From contig OZ023263.1 in the NCBI GenBank assembly GCA_964006375.1, positions 135,681,370 through 135,745,369 on the forward strand: DNA of 64,000 nucleotides. The letters run 5' to 3'. Under the pieces are notes generated by a model. The model ran no database searches. It was not told the DNA's origin and worked only from the letters and a program-made list of their open reading frames with translations. Of the stretch, positions 53,441-63,534 are shown piece after piece. Source of the stretch: Tillus elongatus (Eukaryota; Arthropoda; Insecta; Coleoptera; Cleridae). Every line of letters begins with the position of its first letter. Position 1 is the stretch's first letter. A program made the position numbers and the translations under genes.

Positions 53441-55534
53441 AGAGTTGCAACATATATTTGTGAAAAACCTTAATGATAAAAAAGTTCGCGTTCACGATCA
53501 TTTGCTTGAATTTAATAATTATCGCGGACCGGCTCACTCAATCTGCATTTTAAATTATAAAGTTCCAAAATTCGTTCCGGTATTTTTGCACAATTTATCG
53601 GGTTACGATGCTCATCTCTTTATCAAAGAGTTGGCAGAATACGGTTCAAAATTAAATGTTATTGCCCAAAATAAAGGGCGATACATCACATTTAGTAAAC
53701 ATGTTTTGGTTGACCAGATGGAGTCGGAAGATGGTAAAACGCAAAAGACATATATTAAACTTAGATTTTTGGATTCTTCTAGGTTTATGGCATAAAGCTT
53801 AGAAAAGTTAGCAAAAAATGTAGATAATGATCAATGTAGGGAAGTCAAAAAATATTTCGCAGACACAAACAAATTTAATTTAATTCGGCAGAAGGGCGTA
53901 TTTCGGTATACGTATATAGATTTATTTGGAAAATTAGACGAGACTAAGCTACTATCCAAAGAAGGTTTCTATGGCGGTGTAAAAGGTTAACATATTATGC
54001 AGGATGATTATGAGCGTGCATGTAAGGTGTGGAAGCTTGGATGTAAAACTTTAGGGGGTTATTCAGACATCTATTTAAAATCCAATGTGTTACTTTTAGC
54101 TGATGTGTTTGAGCATTTCCGGAATGTTTGTATGAACAATCTCGACCCCTGCCAACATGTCACAGCTCCATCTCTTGCTTGGAATGCTGCTCTCAAAGCT
54201 ACGGGGGTGGAACTTGAGCTGTTAACAGACATTGAGGTACATAACTTCTTCAAAAAAGGGTATACGAGGTGGTGTCAGTTAGTGTAGTGTTAGGCGGGCA
54301 ATAGCTAACTACGAACACACCCCCAATTATGACAAAACAAAGCCCAAATCGTGGCTTGCATACTGAGATAGCACAAATCTTTATGGCTTTTCTATGCAGC
54401 AGCATTTGTAGGTGGCGGGTTTCTGTTGGCTATCCAAAATCGAAATTCAAAATTGAAAATTTGGGAGATAACAAAGAATTCGGCTATGTTTTGGATGTTG
54501 ATTTGGAATATCCGGAGCATCTACACGACCTACACAACGACTTACCTTGTTGTTCAGAATCGATCATCCCCCCAAACTTGAAATTACCTAAGCCTTCTCC
54601 AAATTTAAATAATAAAACAAAGTATTTTATTCATTATCGAAATTTAAAACAATGTTTGGCAAACGGGTTAATTTTGAAGAAAAGTCATCGCGTTGTTATA
54701 TTTAGGCAGTCTCCATGGTTAGAAATTTACATAAATAAAAACACAAAATTACGTAATCAGGCCCTGAGTGAATTTGAAAAAGATTGCTTTAAATTAATGA
54801 ACAACGCGGTATTCGGGAAAACCATCAAGAACTTGGATAAAAGGGTGGATGTTAAACTTGTGACGCACTGGGACACCATTGGACGTAAACCTGGGGCTTC
54901 AAGTACATCAACAAACCATACTTTAAAAATCATTCCATTATCACAGATGACTTTGTTGCTATACAAATGAAGGGCCCTCACGTTAGGTATCACATACCTA
55001 TCTATGTCGGTTTTTCAATACTTGACATATCGAAAACCGTCATATACGACTTTTTATACGGATATTTAAAATTAAAATATGGTGATAAAGTGATATTACT
55101 GCGATAATGACTCTTTAATTATTTTAGTTGAGACGGACAACCTACAATGACATGAAGGAAGACATTGATAGATACGACACATCTAACTATGCGGCTGGCA
55201 ACCCACACGGTATACCGATAAATGAAAGTGTATTAGGGCGAATGAAGGATGAATTTAAGGGAAAAATTGTATATGAAATAGTTGGGACGAGTGCAAACTC
55301 ATATATGGTTGATGGAGAGGGTGTTTTATTTAAAAAACGAAAGGTGTGCGAGAATGTGTGACTGCGAAAGATCTAAGTGCGAATGATTATAGGAATGTTG
55401 TCGAAAGTATGCATGATACAACGATGGATGTAGATGGATGTGTGTTGGTACAGGGTGGGCGGGTTTTCAAACAGCTCAGTACCAGAAAAATCTGGCTCAT
55501 TTTCAGGGTAGTTCATCATCATTTCATTTAAGTT

Positions 55535-55561
55535 AGGTTAACATTTATCCTTATATTACAC

Positions 55562-55592
<31 letters not shown>

Positions 55593-56018
55593 TATTATTA
55601 TTATTATTATTATTATACTAAATATATTTAATCTTACTACAACTAGTACTACTATATGTACATATCTTATTCTTACATATATCCATTTTGCTAATATTCT
55701 TATATATTTACCTTTATAATAGTGTAGTTTATACATGCATATCTATTATTATTCTTATTGATTATTAGTACTCATGTTATTATGTTAAATAAAACTGTTA
55801 AGGATTTTTAGTAGAAATGTTACTTTAAAGTTTGTTACTAGAATGTAAAACAATTTTATTATTCATATTACTCATATATTTAAGCGAATTTTCATAAATC
55901 ATGTTGATAAAGACGATTTGTCAGAGTTTTTGACTTATATTTGGTTCATTATTTTAATGGGTTCTTTAAATAAAAACACATGTTTCCAAATACTTGTTTT
56001 GTTTTTTTTTAATACAAA
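55535..56018. other. Intergenic space between convergent genes, with (AAT)n(ATT)n palindrome
   Basis: (AAT)n at 55564-55591 faces (ATT)n at 55592-55616 and can fold into a hairpin. It lies between the polymerase and integrase 3' ends. Confidence 0.85.
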
Positions 56019-56883
56019 TTAGTTAATATCTTTAATGTTAACCCAGGAATCATGGGTTTTATCAAAACCAAGCCATTTTACATATGACTTGGTACCTTTT
56101 TTTCTTAAAAATTTTACAATTAAATACATATCAGAAGATGAAGTCATTTGTAGCTCTTCTTCATAAAATACTCCACTGATAGGCTTACCCTGCGTCTTCT
56201 AGTAAATATTTGGATGGATTGGTGTAGTGCACTTTAACAAACTTGAACGACTCTGTTGACCAACGTGGTGTATAACATTTCTCAAATAACGTTTTAGCGT
56301 TGCTTATGCGAATCACCCACTTTAAATTTATTTTGATTAAACACTTTAAGATTTGTGTAAACTTATTTACGAATAGCTTCTTAATTTTTTTGGATTAACG
56401 TCTTTAGGTTTAACACCTTTTGTTCGATGAATAGTTGAATTATAGGTAGCTGTGGCATCAGGTAGTGTATTAAGCCACTTATAGGAGCAACAAGTTGAAG
56501 TTTTTATAGATCTTTTCTTTCAAGGTACGTATGACTCTCCACTATTCTTCACACTATAAGTGCTGTAGTGATTAATGTTTTTTTTATTAAGGCATTACAT
56601 TAGGAATTATAAAATTCCTTACCAAGATCAGACTGGATGTTGGTAGGGACTGTACTATTAGCTAAAATATCAGGCATAACTTTAGTCACCTCTTCAGCAT
56701 TTTTAGATTTAAGTGGATGAGTCCACAAGTACTTTGAAAAACAATTGATAACCACTAAAATGTACTTGCAACTAGAAAGTCATTCAAACCTTTGATTATG
56801 GCACGCCTACGCTTAAAATTGATTCTTGCTAGCTTATGTAACTCATTTATAATTTGTTTCTTAGCATCAGATGGTTCAGTCAT
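56019..56883 (-). pseudogene. Polinton-type integrase with C-terminal chromodomain-like segment
   Basis: Would insert the element's DNA. It starts MTEPSDAKKQIINELHKLAR and continues with FKRRRAIIKGLNDF, as in Polinton integrases. About 20-25 residues with the next motif are missing near 56775. The core then reads YILVVINCFSKYLW, where the first catalytic Asp appears as Asn, and IQSDLGKEFYN with the second Asp intact. Later pieces are FKVGDSHK and, after one lost base near 56190, GKPISGVFYEEELQ. The C-terminus YVKWLGFDKTHDSWV resembles a chromodomain and ends at TAA 56019-56021. Several stops lie in between. Confidence 0.88.
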
Positions 56884-57356
56884 GGTGATGTTGGATTTAA
56901 AAGTATCCACTTGTCATGCAAATCTTTTAGATTTTTGTCTATTTCACCCAACGTCTTCTTCAACTTGTTATTCTCTGAAAGGTCAATATCTTTTAAAACA
57001 TAAGCTATTATGTTCATGGTTAAATTTTTCAATTTATTTTCAAACTCGTTTTTTAAATCTTCTAACTCTGGCCTGTGTACAGCTTCAAGTACTATGGCGA
57101 TTATTTTGTGTGTTACATCATCTTTATTCTTCTGATAGTCTTCTTTATGCTTCTGATAGGCGTCTATCCATACATTAACAATTTTTTTATTTACACCTTC
57201 TGTGGAATCGAAGGGGTCACCAAGGTTGCACAATCTGTGTTTTTGCACATCAAAATCCCCACTTGTGGTTTTTGGGAAAATCTCTCTTTGAACCACTCTA
57301 CTATGTATAGACTTGTTAGATTTTGCAGCAGTACGACCAAACTTGTCAGTAGACAT
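56880..57356 (-). CDS. 158-residue protein with tail-fibre-like motif and coiled coil
   Basis: One intact frame from ATG 57354-57356 to TGA 56880-56882. The N-terminus is MSTDKFGRTAAKSNKSIH. Then comes GDFDVQKHRLCNLGDP followed by VNKKIVNVWIDAY; related proteins in other elements share this G-D-D...LCN..DP...VNK pattern. The second half is charged and helical (KHKEDYQKNKDDV, LKNEFENKLKNL, NKLKKTLGEIDKNLKDL), likely a coiled coil. The stop overlaps the integrase start as ATGA. The gene before it ends 35 bp upstream. The function is unknown. Similarity to phage tail-fibre DAVNKxYV motifs is my inference, from pattern only. Confidence 0.75.
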   Translation of the reverse strand: MSTDKFGRTAAKSNKSIHSRVVQREIFPKTTSGDFDVQKHRLCNLGDPFDSTEGVNKKIVNVWIDAYQKHKEDYQKNKDDVTHKIIAIVLEAVHRPELEDLKNEFENKLKNLTMNIIAYVLKDIDLSENNKLKKTLGEIDKNLKDLHDKWILLNPTSP

Positions 57357-57391
57357 GAAGAAACTGATGGGTATAGTGCAAAATGAGCTCT

Positions 57392-57768
57392 TTATATGAT
57401 GTGAGCTTCTTTCAGTTCTTCTATGATTGACTGAATATCATTGTTATGAGCATTATTACCGGCAGCTTGGGTAGCCATTAAAAGCCGAATTCTATCAACC
57501 ATACATACCAGTTTTTCTCAAAAATATCAATTCCAACAGGTGATTAGTACCGTAATATTTGTTATCGCCGACCAGAATTTGAAAGCTTTGTCTATTGTTA
57601 GCATCTATGTTGGTGATGATAAATTTAATAGGTTTGTTGCCAAGCATCCAAGGTGGTTTTACCAAAGTAATACCATATGTTGAATCACGTGAATGTTTCT
57701 CTGTGAAATATTTATCAACATAGTATTTAACAGCTGTTGGATATGAACTTAACACTCGTTCGTAAAGG
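57392..57768 (-). pseudogene. DUF8207-like protein, C-terminal part (split by LINE)
   Basis: Reads YRNLYERVLSSYPTAVKYYV then DSTYGITLV, GNKPIKFIITNIDA and YYGTNHLLELIFL. Family members have a YGI...GN..I...YxGT.gLwELI pattern, which I recall as DUF8207. After a frame change near 57495 it ends RIRLLMATQAAGNNAHNNDI and EELKEAHII, stop at 57392. The N-terminal part lies beyond the nested LINE at 61486-61899. The function is unknown. Confidence 0.7.
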
Positions 57769-57775
57769 TTCCTGT
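57769..57775. repeat. Left target-site duplication of the nested LINE
   Basis: TTCCTGT here and at 61485-61491. With mismatches the match extends to TAAA upstream (about 14 bp). Confidence 0.7.
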
Positions 57776-57845
57776 AACCGGAACGTTCACAAAATCACAA
57801 GAAGTCAGGTAGCATCAGCAATAAAACACGCCCATAACAAACAAA

Positions 57846-58242
57846 AAAATATGACGATGTTGTTAATTTAAATTTAAATGAAAAAGACGATAGTTTATGG
57901 AAAGTGGTGCATAGACGAAAAACTAGAAATAAACCAATAGTGGGGACTAAAAGCATAGACAATGAGACTGCTTTTAAAGCATTACCTAAATATGTTTTTC
58001 TACATGTTTACAAACTACACCCCGATACAAGTGCGGATGATGTATTAAACTATTTGAAGCCTAATTTTCAGGAAGTGAAGTGTGAAATGCTCAAATCGTT
58101 ATATCCCCAGTATTACTCATCATTTAAGGTCACTGTAATGGAGGAACAGATTGAAAAAATTATGGACCCCTCAATTTGGCCAGCAGAAACATGTGTACAT
58201 AGATTTTTTCACAAAAGGAGTCTTACGGAGCGAACCAGGTGA
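57846..58242 (+). CDS. ORF1 fragment of the nested LINE
   Basis: Open from about 57846 in frame (YDDVVNLNLNEKDDSLW then KVVHRRKTRNKP) to TGA 58240-58242. The C-terminal domain reads KYVFLHVYKLHPDTSADDV, PQYYSSFKVTV and WPAETCVHRFF. This matches the conserved C-terminal part of ORF1 in CR1/Jockey-type LINEs of arthropods. The N-terminus is lost by 5' truncation. Confidence 0.8.
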
Positions 58243-58331
58243 GCCATTGTATAGAAAATAAAAACTGCAACGCTAAACAAGGAGACAAACCAAACATTCA
58301 ACCACGGGGGAAAAATACATTATCAAATGCC

Positions 58332-61057
58332 ATGAAATGTTTGCAGTTTAATGTGCGAAGTGTCAACAACAAGATTCGTGAACTGGAGGCATTTTTTGAT
58401 GAACTAGATGTAGACGTAGTTAGTTTATGTGAACATCGTTTAAATTCTGTAGAAATTAAGAACTTTGTACTAAAAAACTATATGTTGGTTAATTATTTTT
58501 GCAGGACTGAATCAGTCGGCGGAGGGGTTGCAATATTTGCAAAGAAAAATATTAATATTGATATTGAACCAGTTGACTTTAATTTTAAGGTTACAGGAAC
58601 AGAAAAATCATTCGAGTATTCATTCTCCTGGCTCTAATGTAGGTTACTTTGTTGATAGGTTGTTCGAGCTTTGTGATGCACTGAAAAGTTTGTACGATGG
58701 TATTTGGTTAGTAGGTGACTTCAATGTGAATTTACTGATGGGTGGTCATGATCAGAAGGCATTTAGAGACGTATTGGATTCGTTTAACTTTAGGGGAGTT
58801 ATAGCATGTCCTACAAGAATAACACCTGACTCTGTTACTTTGCTGGATAATATATTTGTAAATTTTGAAACTGAATATACAACATCACTGCATGCCTCTC
58901 ATCTATCTGACAATCATGCTGTTTGTTTTACAATGCCGATAGAGAGAGAGAGAGAAACTTATGCAAAGTATATGTTTAAACGTTCATTTAGTTCGGAAAA
59001 TAAGAATATGTTTTACAATTTATTAAGCAACGAAAAATGGGAAAATGTTTACATGGAAAATAATGTCAACGCACAGTAAATAGTTTTGTTGACACAATAA
59101 TTTACAATTATGAAATAGCTTTTCCTTTGAAGAGAATAAAAATTAGGAAAGATAAAAAGAAAAGTTGGTTAACACCTGAAATTAGAGAAACTGCCAGCTT
59201 GCTTAGGGAAATGCATTTGCTGTATTCCTTAACGGGCGTTGAAGGAGGCGTGTGATGATTTGAGAAGGAGACACCGCAAGAGTATAACACTGGCAAAAAA
59301 ATTCAGAAATGACAAAATACTAGCCAATTCTAAAAATATAGTTAAAGAAGCCTGGAACATTATTAGGGCTGGCACGAAGCAGAATGGTGCAAATATCTGG
59401 AAGATTGAGATAAACGGAAATAAAGAGACAAATTTACTTCGGATTAGTTGTTTTGAAAAAATTGGTAATCAGCCAGGAATCTCGCATCATAATATAGGTG
59501 TGAGGTCCCACTATTGCACACAACATAGCTTCTTCCTGGCACCAGTGGACGAGATTGAAGTAAGTAGGTTTGTTAAATTGTGTACCAACAAGAGGTCTCA
59601 GGGTCCAGATGGCTTGCCATGTACAGTGGTTGGCCTGATTTCTGACTTAATCGTGGCGCCTCTCACCCGCATAATAAACAATTCTTTTTTGCAGGGAATA
59701 TTTCCTCACCGATTAAAGATTGGAAAATGGGTACCTATACACAAGAGAGGGGAGAGGACATCTTTGGACAATTACAGACCTGTGTGTGTTCATTCAGTGT
59801 TTGCCAAAATTATAGAACGTGCAATGTTTAATAGGCTGGATAATTACGTCAATAGGTTTCAGTTACTTTCACCATCATGGGTTTTGTAAGAAAAAAATCA
59901 ACAATAACAGCCTTGTATGAGACTGTCAACAAAATCGTGGAAAACATCGACAAGGGGCTGAATGTTGCCGGGTTATACTTTGATTTATCAAAGGCTTCTG
60001 ACATAGTAGATCATGAGTAGCTTTTGCGGACACTGGGACAATACGGTATACGCGGTATTGGGTTGGACTGGTTTTCCAGCTACCTCTCAAATAGAAAACA
60101 ATATGTAGAGCTGACTGGGGAGTGTGACGATACTGCGAATGTTTAGATAAAGTCGACATTTAGTAATAATTTGAGAGGAGTCCCACAGGGAGGTGTCCTG
60201 TCCCCAATTCTTTTTCTCTTATATACAAATAATCTGCAGCAATACTTTGTTGAGAATCAGAGTACTACTATATGCCAATTTGCCGATGACACTTCGTTCA
60301 CTGTTGCGGCTAGTAATTCTCCAGAACTAGAGATCTCGTGTGCTAAGGTTGTGAGAGGAATGTCTGATTGGTGTAGGGAAAATAGACTAATTTTAAATAT
60401 TGAAAAAACTGTTAACATAAAATTTGAGAATATCCACGGCAGACAAAGCAGTGATTCCAGTTTGTGTAACAATAAGAATGCAGTAGATAATAATAATACC
60501 AAATTTTTAGGGGTTATAGTAGATAAATTTCTAACCTGGGGACCTCATACCGATTATGTGGCGGCCAGACTGAATAGTGCCTACTTTGCTTTCTCTAATT
60601 TAAAATATACAGTGGGAGATGGTACACTTCGTTTGTTTTATCTCTACTCAGGTATAGACTTGTAGTCTGGGGAGCATTAGCACATACACACAGACTATTC
60701 ATTATTCAAAAACGTATTGTAAGAGTATTAGGTGGCGTAAAATATGATGAACACTGTGCTCCTCTATTTGTTCGCCTTCGGATAATGACGTTTTACTCAC
60801 ATCTTTTTAGTTTGTCACTATTTGTGAGAGAAAATCCAAGGTATTTTAATATGTTAGGAAACAATTATCCAACTAGAAATACAGGTATTGTTGCTGTACC
60901 TCAAAACTCTACCTCACTTTTACAGAAAGGAACCAAATATATGGCAATAAGAGCATATAACCATTTACCTGTGTGCATAAGAAACATCACAGGGCTTGTA
61001 CAATTTAAGGGAGAGCTAAAAATATTTTTTAGACCACCCATTTTATTCAATAAATGA
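58332..61057 (+). pseudogene. ORF2 of the nested LINE: endonuclease and reverse transcriptase, broken
   Basis: The first ATG in frame is at 58332 (MKCLQFNVRSVNNKI). Endonuclease motifs: VSLCEHRLN, GGGVAIFAKK, then after a frameshift near 58625 VGDFNVNLL and SDNHAVCF. Reverse transcriptase: RSQGPDGLPCTVV, FPHRLKIGKWVPIHK, LDNYRPVCVHSV, YFDLSKASD, GVPQGGVLSP and FADDTSFTVA with the catalytic pair. The C-terminal part ends FKGELKIFFRPP at 61057. At least four frameshifts or stops separate these. Confidence 0.9.
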
Positions 61058-61418
61058 ATATTTTAATATTGGGTGATGATATTTGTATGACTTGTCCCAT
61101 TTTAATACATTGTATAGACTTTTTAATATAAACATATGATGGTGTATTTGTTGAAGTGTGCAAGCGTAAAAGCGTATGTTGTGTGGGTTAATTGTTGTTT
61201 TGTTTGCGCAGTGTTCTGCATTTTATGCCCTTTCATGGGTTTGTTTTTATGTGTTTCTTTATGTTAGATAATGACTCCTTAACTGTAGGTTTGGGGCCTT
61301 TTTTATTGAGTGCCTATTATGGATTTACAATCTTTATATATAATGCTCTGTGTAACGAGTTGCTACATATTATGTTTTGACGTGTTCCTTGCCCGTTTGG
61401 GATTTTATCAATAAAGTT

Positions 61419-61420
<2 letters not shown>

Positions 61421-61478
<58 letters not shown>
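61421..61478. repeat. (ATT)n tail of the nested LINE
   Basis: About 19 units directly after an AATAAA near 61410. Confidence 0.95.
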
Positions 61479-61479
<1 letters not shown>

Positions 61480-61485
61480 ATTGCT

Positions 61486-61899
61486 TCCTGTGTATTTGGG
61501 GCAGCATCTATTTATCTATAAGCTTTAATCACCAATAATTTAGGTTCAGGTGGTTCTGCTTCCAACTCAAACGTTTGATCATCACTAAAGATTGGAACTT
61601 CTTGTTTTGGTGGGGGTTTTTAAATCAATTTCAGATTTAATTGGTTTCTCCACTGCTCACACAGCTGCTAACGATGTAGTAGTTTTCGATATATCACTCA
61701 ACGGTTTTAGGATGGGTTTATATAAACGCTGTAATGTTTCATCTGCGTCTGTTTTACCAAGCTTCAAAGCTAAATATTTGTTTCTAATAATCTTCGATAA
61801 ATCAGCTATTTTACGTTTGATATTTGGTGGTTGTGTTGATATTTTACGATAACGACGACTTTTAGATTTTGTTGCATATAATAGTGAATGTTCTGTGGT
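61486..61899 (-). pseudogene. DUF8207-like protein, N-terminal part (cut by Mag element)
   Basis: On the minus strand from 61899: TTEHSLLYATKSKSRRYRK, then NIKRKIADLSKIIRNKYLAL, KLGKTDADETLQRLYKPIL, a pattern seen at the start of these element proteins (short coiled coil, then ADETL...YKPI..PL). An acidic region EAEPPEPK follows after frame changes before the LINE edge. The true N-terminus is missing at the retrotransposon LTR. Confidence 0.7.
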
Positions 61900-62104
61900 T
61901 GTAAGTGTGGCAACATTGTAGGAGTTGGGGGACGGGGACACATGACAGATAATGACAGAACACATCAGAAATCAGAGAAAACACAGATGACAACGAGGGT
62001 ATCATTGTAATAGAAAGGCTCCTAATTAAAACAAATAAAACTTGATATATCATCAGTATAATAATACATTCTTTTATGTTTCGTCTAAATACCAATATGT
62101 AACA
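61900..62104 (+). repeat. 5' LTR of the Mag-type element
   Basis: TGTAAGTGTGG...ATATGTAACA, 205 bp, with AATAAA at 62034-62039. The left edge is set by the break in the DUF8207-like gene, the right by the primer site. The 3' LTR is outside the window. Confidence 0.6.
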
Positions 62105-62122
62105 TGGTGTCAGGTGTTTATA
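62105..62122 (+). promoter_or_regulatory. Primer binding site of the Mag-type element
   Basis: TGGTGTCAGGTG starts directly after the LTR CA end. The tRNA was not identified. Confidence 0.6.
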
Positions 62123-62214
62123 ATAACAAATAGGACTGGTTTCACTGGATAGAGTGAGCTGAACAAGAATTATTCCTAGAAAATACGGCGTGGTGTGTGT
62201 AGGTAAAGAACAAA

Positions 62215-62733
62215 ATGGATGTAAAATTACCAGCGACTTTAATATTTGACCAGAATCTAACACAGAATTATGAAAGGTTTAAACAAAAGTTTGAAATGTA
62301 TTTGTTGGCACTAGACTTAGCAGACAAGTCGGATGAGCGAAAAATAGCACTGTTTTTGACTGCAGCAGGAGAATATGCAATAGATGTGTTTAACACGCTA
62401 AAATTGACAGAGCAGGAAAAGAAAGATTATAAAAAGGTGGTACAAAGCTTTGACGAATATTGCAAGCCAAGGAGTAATGTAATATATCAAAGATTTAAGT
62501 TCTTTTCACGCTCTCAATTGGAAGGGGAAAGTTTTGATAACTTTGTCAAAGATCTCAAAATGATGTCAAGAAATTGTGCTTTTGAGTCACAAGAATTACT
62601 AATCAGAGACAGGATCGTGTTAGGGATTAGGGATTTGACATTGCAAGAAAACTTACTCAGCAAAACAGACTTGAATTTGAAGATAGATGAAGATATGTGC
62701 AGGTCAACAGAAGCGACAAAAAATGCAGGCTAG
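62215..62733 (+). pseudogene. gag: Gag capsid region of the Mag-type element
   Basis: ATG 62215 in a good context (ACAAAATGG). The sequence MDVKLPATLIFDQNL, FEMYLLALDL, RKIALFLTAAGEYA, SQLEGESFDNFVKDLK and ELLIRDRIVLGIRD is typical of Mag-type gag. A one-base shift in an A run near 62720 takes it out of frame. In the corrected frame a TAA at 62749 follows shortly. Confidence 0.9.
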
Positions 62734-63517
62734 AGGATTACAGGGTCAATAAGTAGCTGCGGCAGTGAGGTGCAAAGATAAAAGTATCCCAACTTATCAA
62801 AAATGTGGCACAAGCAGGAGTAGACAAAATAATGAACCAAGCGAAAAAACATATGACTGTTATAGGTGTGGAAAATGTCATAGCAAAGGGAGGTGTTTTG
62901 CGTTTGGAAAAAAATGTAATGCCTGTGGTAAAGTGGGTCACTTTGCGGCCATGTGCTTAATGACACGGAATCAACGTCAGCAGGGAGATAGTAGAAATAC
63001 GAAGAGATCATTAAGAAATCCAGGTGTTTATGAAATACAAGAAAATAGTGAGGATGAAATTATTGGCAGTGTTGAAGTAAATAGTGTGTGTCCATCAAAG
63101 GCTACTGTTGAGAAAGAGTGGTATGAAGTAGTAGTTGTTGGAAATGAATTTTTGGAAATCAAACTAGATTGTGGGGCACAATGTAATGTTTTACCATTAA
63201 AATATGTAAAAAAGTTGAAGAAACAAGATGACGTGAAACATGAAAGTCATGCCTTGGTTTCATATGGCAGTTACTGTCTAGATGTTGTAGGATCTATTAT
63301 ACTAAACTGTTTAGTGAGGAACAAAGTATATAAGATAAAGTTTATTGTTGTAAACAACAAGGGTAAGCCACCTTTTGGTAACAATGATTGTAGAAGGCTG
63401 AATTTAATAAGAAGGGTTGTTGAAAATGTTGAACTAAGAGAAATTGACGTTAGGTCACAGTTTGTATGTAATAACAGAGACGCATTTGAAGGGACTGGTA
63501 AAGTTCCTTTCACTTAA
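62734..63517 (+). pseudogene. Zinc knuckles and protease of the Mag-type element
   Basis: Two knuckles: CYRCGKCHSKGRC and CNACGKVGHFAAMC. The protease core reads KLDCGAQCNVLP; the usual motif is D(T/S)G, so the Thr appears replaced by Cys. The frame ends TGKVPFT at 63517. About 30 residues that normally join protease to reverse transcriptase appear deleted. Confidence 0.88.
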
Positions 63518-63534
63518 AAAAATGTTTTTAGTTT

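Larger units (their letters stand above)
51254..55520 (+). pseudogene. Protein-primed type DNA polymerase B with N-terminal zinc fingers, broken
   Basis: Would copy the element's DNA from a protein primer. Exon 1 starts MFSCENCDQKF and has a clear second C2H2 finger (CIFC...RHYRRTH); the first finger has Arg where His is expected. A third zinc module is built across an intron: CYTCHQDIDK (ends 51979, donor GTAAGT) joins ALFGSHLLSLEHNKRAC (from 52714, acceptor TTTTTGCAG). Next come SLELFGLY, then FLHNLSGYDAHLF (exonuclease II), VWKLGCKTLGGYSD, motif A DSTNLYGFSM, motif B KLMNNAVFGKT and motif C YCDNDSL, usually YxDTDS. KGVRECVTAK is near the end. There are stops (52771, 53793, 53987) and frameshifts (about 54265, 54400, 55335). 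Confidence 0.92.
57776..61484 (+). mobile_element. CR1/Jockey-group LINE nested in the Polinton array
   Basis: The 3' part of ORF1, the endonuclease and reverse transcriptase lie in order, followed by a 3' UTR and an (ATT)n tail at 61421-61478. The 5' end is truncated inside ORF1. Insertion was into the minus-strand DUF8207-like gene, leaving TTCCTGT on both sides. Confidence 0.9.
50709..61899. mobile_element. Polinton/Maverick-type element remnant (outer edges uncertain)
   Basis: Holds a family B DNA polymerase on the plus strand converging on a minus-strand array that ends in a retroviral-type integrase. That pair of genes is the hallmark of Polintons. The array also has a DUF8207-like gene and a 158-residue gene. 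No terminal inverted repeats, ATPase, cysteine protease or jelly-roll capsid genes were found. A LINE (57776-61484) is nested inside and a Mag-type retrotransposon bounds it on the right. Confidence 0.75.

Noticed and set aside
58239..58331. Earlier start for the nested LINE ORF2 at 58239
   Set aside because: The codon is GTG. The first ATG in frame is 58332 and directly precedes the endonuclease motif.
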